Part shown: positions 53,550 through 64,000 of the stretch, piece by piece | How positions within the stretch are numbered: the first letter of the stretch is position 1 | How the letters are laid out: each line of letters opens with the position of its first letter | Assembly: GCF_029227915.1 (NCBI RefSeq) | Contig: NC_079888.1 | Span: 11,145,001 to 11,209,000, forward strand | Length of the DNA stretch: 64,000 nt | Origin: Hydractinia symbiolongicarpus | Lineage: Eukaryota > Cnidaria > Hydrozoa > Anthoathecata > Hydractiniidae | Direction: 5' to 3' | Made by a program: the position numbers and the translations under genes | The notes under the pieces: model-generated | What the model was told of the DNA's origin: nothing | Databases searched by the model: none | Seen by the model: only the letters and a program-made list of their open reading frames with translations

Positions 53550-56500
53550 CCATTCTTAATGGACTACGACGTTCCATGCGTTTTCCAGTGCACCATTGTC
53601 CTTTAACACCGTCAACTTCGTTTACAGGCAATTAAAGGCTGTGATATAGCCTTCTACGCCTAATAAAGGCCTTACACGTAAATCACGTGGTTCCACGTGC
53701 CTGCGCAGGTTCCCAACAGAGTAGTCGCTCCACTCTCATTGGACTACGACGTTCCAGGTCGTTTTCCAGTGCGTCAATGCTTTATAACACCATGAACAAC
53801 ATTTACAGACCTTTAACTGCTATTATATGTCCTTTTACGGCCTCTTATAAGCCTTACACGTAAACTACGTGGTTGCACGTGCCTGGGCAGGTTCCCAACA
53901 GAGTAGTCGCTCCACTCTCATTGGACTACGACGTTTCAAGTCGTTTTCCACGGCGCCACTGTCTTATAACACTGTCAACTACGCTTACAGGCATTTAAAA
54001 GCTGCGATATAGCTTTTTGCTGCGTAATAAAGGCCTTACACATAAATCACGTGGTTCCACGTGCCTGCAAAGTTTCCCAACAGAGTAGTCGCTCCACTCT
54101 CATTGGACTACGACGTTCCAAGTCGTTTTCCAGTGCGCCACTGTCTTATAACACCGTCAATACGTTTACAGGCATTTAAAGGCTGTTATATGACCTTTTA
54201 CGGCCTAATAAAGGCCTTACACATAAGTCACGTTATTCCACGTGCCTGCGCAGGTTTCCAACAGAGTAGTCGCTCCACTGTCATTGGACTACGTCGTCCC
54301 AAGCCGTTTTCCAGTGCGCCATTATCCTATAACACTGTGAACTTCGTTTACAGGCCTTTAAAGGCTGTTATATGACCTTTTACGGCCTAATAAAAGCCTT
54401 ACATGTAAACTACGTGGTGCCACGCGCCTGCGCAGGTTTCCAACGGTCTAGTTTTTCCGCTCTCAATGGACCAGGACGATCCATGTCGTTTTCCAGAGCA
54501 CCATTGTCTTATAAAACCGTGAACTGCATTTACATATCTTTAAATGCTGCGATATAGCTTTTTTCTGCCTAATAAGGGCCTTACACATAAATCAGGTGGT
54601 TCCACGTGCCTGCGAAGGTTCCCAACAGAGTAGTCGCTCCACTCTCATTGGACTACGACGTTCCAAGTCGTTTTTCAGTGCGCCACTGTCTTATAACACC
54701 GTCAATACGTTTACAGGCATTTAAAGGCTGTTATATGACCTTCTACGCCTAATAAAGGCCTTACACGTAAATCACGTGGTTCCACGTGCCTGTGCAGGTT
54801 TCCAACAGAGTAGTCGCTCCACTGTCATTGGACTACGTCGTCCCAAGCCGTTTTCCAGTGCGCCATAGTCCTATAACATCGTCAACTTTGTTTACAGGCA
54901 ATTAAAGGCTGTGATATAGCCTTCTACGCCTAACAAAGGCCTTACACGTAAATCACATGGTTCCACGTGCCTGCGCAGGTTTCCAACAGAGTAGTCGCTC
55001 CACTGTCATTGGACTATGACGTTCTAAGTCGTTTTCCAGGGCGCCATTGTCTTATAACACCGTGAACTACGTATACAGGCTTTTAAAGGCTGTTATATGA
55101 CCTATTACGGCCTAATAAAGGCCTTACATGTAAACTACGTGGTGTCACGCGCCTGCGCAGGTTTCCAACGGTCTAGTCACTCCACTCTCATTGGACTACG
55201 ACGTTCAAAGTCGTTTTCCAGGGCGCTATTGTCCTATAACACTGTGATCTTTGTTTACAGGCTTTTAAAGGCTGTTATATTACCTTTTAAAAGCCTTACA
55301 TGTAAACTACATGGTTCCTCGTGCCTGCACAGGTTCCCAACAGTCTAGTACATCCAATCTCAACGGTCTTGATGTCCCAAATCGTTTTCCAGTGCACCGT
55401 TGTCTAATAACACCAACGACTACGTTTAAAGAACTTTAAAGGCTGTTATATGACCTTTTACGGAATCATAAAGGCCTTCCACATAAACTACGTAGTTCCA
55501 TGTGCCTGCGCAGGTTTCCAACGGTCTAGTTTTTCCGCTCTCAATGGACCAGGACGATCCATGTCGTTTTCCAGAGCACCATTGTCTTATAAAACCGTGA
55601 ACTGCATTTACATATCTTTAAATGCTGCGATATAGCTTTTTGCTGCCTAATAAGGGCCTTACACATAAATCAGGTGGTTCCACGTGCCTGCGAAGGTTCC
55701 CAACAGAGTAGTCGCTCCACTCTCATTGGACTACGACGTTCCAAGTCGTTTTCCAGTGCGCCACTGTCTTAAAACACCGTCAATACGTTTACAGGCATTT
55801 AAAGGCTGTTATATGACCTTTTACGGCCTAATAAAGGCCTTACACATAAGTCACGTGGTTCCACGTGCCTGCGCAGGTTTCCAACAGAGTAGTCGCTCCA
55901 CTGTCATTGGACTACGTCGTCCCAAGCCGTTTTCCAGTGCGCCATTGTCCTATAACATCGTCAACTTTGTTTACAGGCAATTAAAGGCTGTGATATAGCC
56001 TTCTACGCCTAACAAAGGCCTTACACGTAAATCACATGGTTCCACGTGCCTGCGCAGGTTTCCAACAGAGTAGTCGCTCCACTCTCATTGGACTACGACG
56101 TTCCAATTCGTTTTCCAGTGCGCCACTGTCTTATAACACCGTCAATACGTTTACAGGCATTTAAAGGCTGTTATATGACCTTCTACGCCTAATAAAGGCC
56201 TTACACGTAAATCACGTGGTTCCACGTGCCTGCGCAGGTTCCCAACAGAGTAGTCGCTCCACCCTCATTGGACTACGACGTTCCAAGTCGTTTTCCGGTG
56301 TGCCATTGTCTTATAAATCCGTGAACTACATTTACAGACCTTTGAATGCTATTTTATATCCTTTTGCTGCCCTTACACGTAAACTACGTGGTTCCACGTG
56401 CCTGGGCAGGTTCTCAACGGTCTAGTCCTTCTATTCTTAATGGACTACGACGTTCCATGCCGTTTTCCAGTGCACCATTGTCCTTTAACACCGTCAACTT

Positions 56501-59500
56501 CGTTTACAGGCAATTAAAGGCTGTGATATAGCCTTCTACGCCTAATAAAGGCCTTACACGTAAATCACGTTTTTCCACGTGCCTGCGCAGGTTCCCAACA
56601 GAGTAGTCGCTCCACTCTCATTGGACTACGACGTTCCAGGTCGTTTTCCAGTGCGTCAATGCTTTATAACACCATGAACAACATTTACAGACCTTTAACT
56701 GCTATTATATGTCCTTTTACGGCCTCTTATAAGCCTTACACGTAAACTACGTGGTTCCACGTGCCTGGGCAGGTTTACAACAGAGTAGTCCTTCCACTTT
56801 CAATGGACTACGTCGTCTCAAGTCGCTTTCCAGGGCGCTATTGTCTTATAACACCGTCAACTACATTTACAAGTTCTTAAAGGCTGTTATATGACATTAC
56901 ACGGCCTACTAAAGGCCTTGCACGTAAATTACGTGGTTCCACGTGCCTGCGCAGGTTTACAACAGAGTAGTCGCTCCACTCTCATTAGACTACGACGTTT
57001 CAAGTCGTTTTCCACGGCGCCACTGTCTTATAACATGGTCAATACGTTTACAGGTTATTTAAAGGCTGTTATATGACCTTTTACGGCCTAATAAAGGCCT
57101 TACACATAAGTCACGTGGTTCCACGTGCCTGCGCAGGTTTCCAACAGAGTAGTCGCTCCACTGTCATTGGACTACGTCGTCCCAAGCCGTTTTCCAGTGC
57201 GCCATTGTCCTATAACATCGTCAACTTTGTTTACAGGCAATTAAAGGCTGTGATATAGCCTTCTACGCCTAACAAAGGCCTTACACGTAAATCACATGGT
57301 TCCAGGTGCCTGCGCAGGTTTCCAACAGAGTAGTCGCTTCACTGTCATTGGACTATGACGTTCTAAGTCGTTTTCCAGGGCGCCATTGTCTTATAACACC
57401 GTGAACTACGTATACAGGCTTTTAAAGGCTGTTATATGACCTATTACGGCCTAATAAAGGCCTTACATGTAAACTACGTGGTGTCACGCGCCTGCGCAGG
57501 TTTCCAACGGTCTAGTCACTCCACTCTCATTGGACTATGACGTTCAAAGTCGTTTTCCAGGGCGCCATTGTCCTATAGCACTGTGATCTTTGTTTACAGG
57601 CTTTTAAAGGCTGTTATATTACCTTTTAAAAGCCTTGCATGTAAACTACATGGTTCCTCGCGCCTGCACAGGTTCCCAACGGTCTAGTACATCCAATCTC
57701 AACGGTCTTGATGTCCCAAATCGTTTTCCAGTGCGCCGTTGTCTTATAACACCAACGACTACGTTTAAAGAACTTTAAAGGCTGTTATATGATCTTTTAC
57801 GGAATCATAAAGGCCTTCCACATAAACTACGTAGTTCCATGTGCCTGCGCAGGTTTACAACAGAGTAGTCGCTCCACTCTCATTGGACTACGACGTTTCA
57901 AGTCGTTTTCCACGGCGCCACTGTCTTATAACACCGTCAACTACGCTTACAGGCATTTAAAGGCTGCGATATAGCTTTTTGCTGCGTAATAAAGGCCTTA
58001 CACATAAATCACGTGGTTCCACGTGCCTGCGAAGGTTCCCAACAGAGTAGTCGCTCCACTCTCATTGGACTACGACGTTCCAAGTCGTTTTCCAGTGCGC
58101 CACTGTCTTATAACACCGTCAATACGTTTACAGGCATTTAAAGGCTGTTATATGACCTTTTACGGCCTAATAAAGGCCTTACACATAAGTCACGTGGTTC
58201 CACGTGCCTGCGCAGGTTTCCAACAGAGTAGTCGCTCCACTGTCATTGGACTACGTCGTCCCAAGCCGTTTTCCAGTGCGCCATTGTCCTATAACATCGT
58301 CAACTTTGTTTACAGGCAATTAAAGGCTGTGATATAGCCTTCTACGCCTAACAAAGGCCTTACACGTAAATCACATGGTTCCACGTGCCTGCGCAGGTTT
58401 CCAACAAAGTAGTCGCTCCACTCTCATTGGACTACGACGTTCCAAGTCGTTTTCCAGTGCGCCACTGTCTTATAACACCGTCAATACGTTTACAGGCATT
58501 TAAAGGCTGTTATATGACCTTCTACGCCTAATAAAGGCCTTACACGTAAATCACGTGGTTCCACGTGCCTGCGCAGGTTTCCAACAAAGTAGTCGCTCCA
58601 CTCTCATTGGACTACGACGTTCCAAGTCGTTTTCCGGTGTGCCATTGTCTTATAAATCCGTGAACTACATTTACAGACCTTTGAATGCTATTTTATATCC
58701 TTTTGCTGCCCTTACACGTAAACTACGTGGTTCCACGTGCCTGGGCAGGTTCTCAACGGTCTAGTCCTTCCATTCTTAATGGACTACGACGTTCCATGCA
58801 GTTTTCCAGTGCACCATTGTCCTTTAACACCGTCAACTTCGTTTACAGGCAATTAAAGGCTGTGATATAGCCTTCTACGCCTAATAAAGGCCTTACACGT
58901 AAATCACGTGGTTCCACGTGCCTGCGCAGGTTCCCAACAGAGTAGTCGCTCCACTCTCATTGGACTACGACGTTCCAGGTCGTTTTCCAGTGCGTCAATG
59001 CTTTATAACACCATGAACAACATTTACAGACCTTTAACTGCTATTATATGTCCTTTTACGGCCTCTTTTAAGCCTTACACGTAAACTACGTGGTTCCACG
59101 TGCCTGGGCAGGTTTACAACAGAGTAGTCCTTCCACTTTCAATGGACTACGTCGTCTCAAGTCGCTTTCCAGGGCGCTATTGTCTTATAACACCGTCAAC
59201 TACATTTACAAGTTCTTAAAGGCTGTTATATGACATTACACGGCCTACTAAAGGCCTTGCACGTAAATTACGTGGTTCCACGTGCCTGCGGAGGTTTACA
59301 ACAGAGTAGTCGCTCCACTCTCATTGGACTACGACGTTTCAAGTCGTTTTCCACGGCGCCACTGTCTTATAACACCGTCAACTACGCTTACAGGCATTTA
59401 AAAGCTGCGATATAGCTTTTTGCTGCGTAATAAAGGCCTTACACATAAGTCACGTGGTTCCACGTGCCTGCGCAGGTTTCCAACAGAGTAGTCGCTCCAC

Positions 59501-62500
59501 TCTCATTGGACTACGACGTTCCAAGTCGTTTTCCAGTGCGCCACTGTCTTATAACACCGTCAATACGTTTACAGGCATTTAAAGGCTGTTATATGACCTA
59601 TTACGGCCTAATAAAGGCCTTACATGTAAACTACGTGGTGTCACGCGCCTGCGCAGGTTCCCAACAGAGTAGTCGCTCCACCCTCATTGGACTACGACGT
59701 TCCAAGTCGTTTTCCGGTGTGCCATTGTCTTATAAATCCGTGAACTACATTTACAGACCTTTTAATGCTGTTTTATATCCTTTTGCTGCCCTTACACGTA
59801 AACTACGTGGTTCCACGTGCCTGGGCAGGTTCTCAACGGTCTAGTCCTTCCATTCTTAATGGACTACGACGTTCCATGCCGTTTTCCAGTGCACCATTGT
59901 CCTTTAACACCGTCAACTTCGTTTACAGGTAATTAAAGGCTGTGATATAGCCTTCTACGCCTAATAAAGGCCTTACACGTAAATCACGTGGTTCCACGTG
60001 CCTGCGCAGGTTCCCAACAGAGTAGTCGCTCCACTCTCATTGGACTACGTCGTCTCAAGTCGCTTTCCAGGGCGCTATTGTCTTATAACACCGTCAACTA
60101 CATTTACAAGTTCTTAAAGGCTGTTATATGACATTACACGGCCTACTAAAGGCCTTGCACGTAAATTACGTAGTTCCACGTGCCTGCGCAGGTTTACAAC
60201 AGAGTAGTCGCTCCACTCTCATTGGACTACGACGTTTCAAGTCGTTTTCCACGGCGCCACTGTCTTATAACACCGTCAACTACGCTTACAGGCATTTAAA
60301 GGCTGCGATATAGCTTTTTGCTGCGTAATAAAGGCCTTACACATAAATCACGTGGTTCCACGTGCCTGCGAAGGTTCCCAACAGAGTAGTCGCTCCACTC
60401 TCATTGGACTACGACGTTCCAAGTCGTTTTCCAGTGCACCACTGTCTTATAACACCGTCAATACGTTTACAGGCATTTAAAGGCTGTTATATGACCTTTT
60501 ACGGCCTAATAAAGGCCTTACACATAAGTCACGTGGTTCCACGTGCCTGCGCAGGTTTCCAACAGAGTAGTCGCTCCACTGTCATTGGACTACGTCGTCC
60601 CAAGCCGTTTTCCAGTGCGCCATTGTCCTATAACATCGTCAACTTTGTTTACAGGCAATTAAAGGCTGTGATATAGCCTTCTACGCCTAACAAAAGCCTT
60701 ACACGTAAATCACATGGTTCCACGTGCCTGCGCAGGTTTCCAACAGAGTAGTCGCTCCACTCTCATTGGACTACGACGTTCCATGTCGTCTTCCAGTGCA
60801 CCAATGCCTAATAACACCGTGAACAACATTTACAGACCTTTAAATGCTATTATATGTCCCTTTACAGACTCATAGATGCCTTACACCTAAATTACGTGGT
60901 TCCATGTGCCTCCGCATGTTTCCAACTGTCTAGTCCTTCCAATCTCAACGGACTACGACGTGTGAAATCATTTTCCATTGCGCCAATGCTTTATAACACC
61001 TTGAACTACGTTTACAAGCCTTTAAAGGCTGTTTTATGACCTTTTACGGCCTAATAAAGGCTTTACACATAAATCACGTGGTTCCATGTGCCTGCGCAGG
61101 ATTCCAACAGAGTAGTCGCTCCACTGTCATTGGACTATGACGTTCCAAGTCGTTTTCCAGGGCGCCACTGTCTTATAACACCGTGAACTACGTTTACAGG
61201 CTTTAAAGGCTGCGATATAGCTTTTTGCTGCCTAATAAAGGCCGTACACGTAAGTCACGTGGTTCCACGTGCCTGCGAAGGTTCCCAACAGAGTAGTCGC
61301 TCCACTCTCATTGGACTACGACGTTCCAAGTCGTTTTCCAGTGCGCCACTGTCTTATAACACCGTCAATACGTTTACAGGCATTTAAAGGCTGTTATATG
61401 ACCTTTTACGGCCTAATAAAGGCCTTACACATAAGTCACGTGGTTCCACGTGCCTGCGCAGGTTTCCAACAGAGTAGTTGCTCCACTGTCATTGGACTAC
61501 GTCGTCCCAAGCCGTTTTCCAGTGCGCCATTGTCCTATAACATCGTCAACTTTGTTTACAGGCAATTAAAGGCTGTGATATAGCCTTCTACGCCTAACAA
61601 AGGCCTTACACGTAAATCACATGGTTCCACGTGCCTGCGCAGGTTTCCAACAGAGTAGTCACTCCACTCTCATTGGACTGCGACGTTCAAAGTCGTTTTC
61701 CAGGGCGCCATTGTCCTATAACACTGTGAACTTCGTTTACAGGCCTTTAAAGGCTGTTATATGACCTTTTACGGCCTAATAGAAGCCTTACATGTAAACT
61801 ACGTGGTGCCACGCGCCTGCTCAGGTTTCCAACGGTCTAGTTTTTCCGCTCTCAATGGACCAGGACGATCCATGTCGTTTTCCAGAGCACCATTGTCTTA
61901 TAAAACCGTGAACTGCATTTACATATCTTTAAATGCTGCGATATAGCTTTTTGCTGCCTAATAAGGGCCTTACACATAAATTAGGTGGTTCCACGTGCCT
62001 ATGCAGGTTTCCAACAGAGTAGTCGCTCCACTCTCATTGACTACGACGTTCCAAGTTGTTTTTCAGGGTGCCACCGTATTATAACACCGTCAACTACATT
62101 TACAGGCATTTAAAGGCTGCGATATAGCTTTTTGCTGCCTAATAAAGGCCTTAAACATAAATCACGTGGTTCCACGAGCCTGTGCAGGTTCGCAACGGTC
62201 TAGTCCTTCCATTCTCAATAGACTGCGTCATCCCAAGTCAATTTCCAGTGTGCCATTGTCTTATAACACATTGAACTACGTTTACAGGCTTTTAAAGGCT
62301 GCGATATAGCTTTTTGCTGCCTAATAAAGACCTTACACGTAAGTCACGTGGTTCCACGTGCCTGCGCATGTTTCCAACTGTATAGTCCTTCCAGTCTCAA
62401 CGGACTACGACGTGTGAAATCATTTTCCATTGCGCCAATGCTTTATAACACCGTGAACTACGTTTACAAGCCTTTAAAAGCTGTTATATGGCCTATTACG

Positions 62501-63658
62501 GCCTAATAAAGGCCTTACATGTAAACTACGTGGTTCCACGCGCCTGCGCAGGTTTCCAACGGTCTAGTCGCTCCACTCTCATTGGACTATGACGTTCTAA
62601 GTCGTTTTCCAGGGCGCCATTGTCTTATAACACTGTGAACTTCGTTTACAGGCTTTTAAAGGCTGTTATATTACCTTTTAAAAGCCTTACATGTAAACTA
62701 CATGGTTCCTCGCGCCTGCACAGGTTCCCAACGGTCTAGTACATCCAATCTCAACGGTCTGGATGTCCCAAATCGTTTTCCAGTGCGCCATTGTCTTATA
62801 ACACCAACGACTACGTTTAAAGAACTTTAAAGGCTGTTATATGAACTTTTACGGAATCATAAAGGCCTTACACATAAATTACGTAGTTCCACGTGCCTGC
62901 GCAGGTATCCAACGGTCCAGTCTTTCCACTCTCAATGGACTACGACGTTCATTGTCGTCTTCCAGTGCACCATTGCCTAATAACACCGTGAACAACATTT
63001 ACAGACCTTTAAATGTTATTATATGTTCCTTTACAGACTCATATATGCCTTACACCTAAATTACGTGGTTCCACGTGCCTCCGCATGTTTCCAACTGTCT
63101 AGTCCTTCCAATCTCAACGGACTACGACGTGTGAAATCATTTTCCATTGCGCCAATGCTTTATAACTCCTTGAACTACGTTTACAAGCCTTTAAAGGCTG
63201 TTTTATGACCTTTTACGGCCTAATAAAGGCTTTACACATAAATCACGTGGTTCCATGTGCCTGCGCAGGTTTCCAACAGAGTAGTCGCTCCACTGTCATT
63301 GGACTATGACGTTCCAAGTCGTTTTCCAGGGCGCCACTGTCTTATAACACCGTGAACTACGTTTACAGGCTTTTAAAGGCTGCGATATAGCTTTTTGCTG
63401 CCTAATAAAGGCCGTACACGTAAGTCACGTGGTTCCACGTGCCTGCGAAGGTTCCCAACGGTCTAGTCCTTCCATTCTCATTGGACTACGACGTTCCAAG
63501 TTGTTTTCCAGGGCGCCATTGTCCTATAACACCGTCAACTACGTTTACAGGCATTTAAAGGCTGCGATATAGCTTTTTGCTGCCTAATAAAGGCCTTAAA
63601 CATAAATCACGTGGTTCCACGTGCCTGCGCAGGTTCGCAACGGTCTAGTCCTTCCATT
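53550..63658 (+). repeat. Large satellite segmental duplication, copy B (10.1 kb)
   Basis: Partner of 44705-53549, with 55881-56776 and about 58752-59114 extra. Only scattered single-base differences were seen, for example AAAGTTTCCC near 54070 against AAAGGTTCCC in A, and TATGTTCC near 63022 against TATGTCCC. B ends where GTCCTTCCATTCT is followed by CAATAGACTGCG, the normal continuation of that family, whereas A goes on to TAATGGACTACG at the joint. Confidence 0.9.
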
Positions 63659-64000
63659 CTCAATAGACTGCGTCGTCCCAAGTCAATTTCCAGTGCGCCA
63701 TTGTCTTATAACACATTGAACTACGTTTACAAGCCTTTAAAAGCTGTTATATGGCCTATTACGGCCTAATAAAGGCCTTACATGTAAACTACGTGGTTCC
63801 ACGCGCCTGCGCAGGTTTCCAACGGTCTAGTCGCTCCACTCTCATTGGACTACGACGTTTCAAGTCGTTTTCCACGGCGCCACTGTCTTATAACACCGTC
63901 AATACGTTTACAGGCATTTAAAGGCTGTTATATGACCTTCTACGCCTAATAAAGGCCTTACACGTAAATCACGTGGTTCCACGTGCCTGCGCAGGTTCCC
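63659..64000 (+). repeat. Satellite array, right end of window
   Basis: Just under two further direct monomers of the AGACTGCGTCG and CCACGGCGCC families. The array continues beyond the window. Nothing else is seen. Confidence 0.93.

Overview
The window is almost entirely one tandem satellite DNA: about 345-350 head-to-tail copies of a monomer of roughly 182 bp, interrupted once by an 885-bp fragment of a non-LTR retrotransposon. No intact cellular gene, rRNA, tRNA or CRISPR array was found. The organism is a eukaryote, most likely an invertebrate animal. The retroelement fragment (3744-4628) encodes the C-terminal part of a jockey/CR1/L2-like reverse transcriptase of a style common in cnidarian genomes. 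That taxonomic hint rests on recalled family resemblance, not on a search. A satellite block this long suggests a centromeric, pericentromeric, subtelomeric or other heterochromatic locus; the sequence alone cannot say which.

Monomer anatomy (phase 1 = A of the frequent ATG that follows ...GCTGTTAT): phase 13-27 holds an inverted repeat GGCCT-aataa-AGGCC; phase 40-55 holds two CACGTG E-boxes 10 bp apart forming a 7-bp stem (CACGTGG-tt-CCACGTG); phase 56-65 holds the palindrome CCTGCGCAGG; phase 66-160 is the most variable part and defines the variant families; phase 164-177 is the 14-bp palindrome AGCCTTTAAAGGCT. Monomers are mosaics: a front half (phase 1 to about 65) and a back half (about 66-182) combine freely.

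Layout. 1-3743: satellite with a 1274-bp (7-monomer) higher-order unit in tandem. 3744-4628: retrotransposon fragment. 4629-8012: satellite. 8029-8806: an inverted satellite block with a 16-bp filler at its left joint; its uninverted paralogue lies at about 15210-16322. 8807-21369: mosaic array sharing long blocks with 4.6-8 kb. 21370-29620: two copies of a 3.4-3.9 kb block differing by exactly three monomers. 29.6-35.9 kb: mixed array. 35.9-44.7 kb: a domain with private variants and a 1635-bp tandem duplication. 44.7-53.55 kb and 53.55-63.66 kb: two near-identical copies of an 8.85/10.1 kb segment. 63.66-64.0 kb: further satellite, running off the window.

No genes work together here. The content is a record of repeated unequal exchange, deletion, inversion and one transposon insertion in a satellite. 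The observations most worth checking are the concentration of rearrangement joints near the E-box/palindrome section of the monomer, the paired E-boxes themselves, and the inversion. The short open frames in most monomers are best explained as by-products of a stop-poor repeat.
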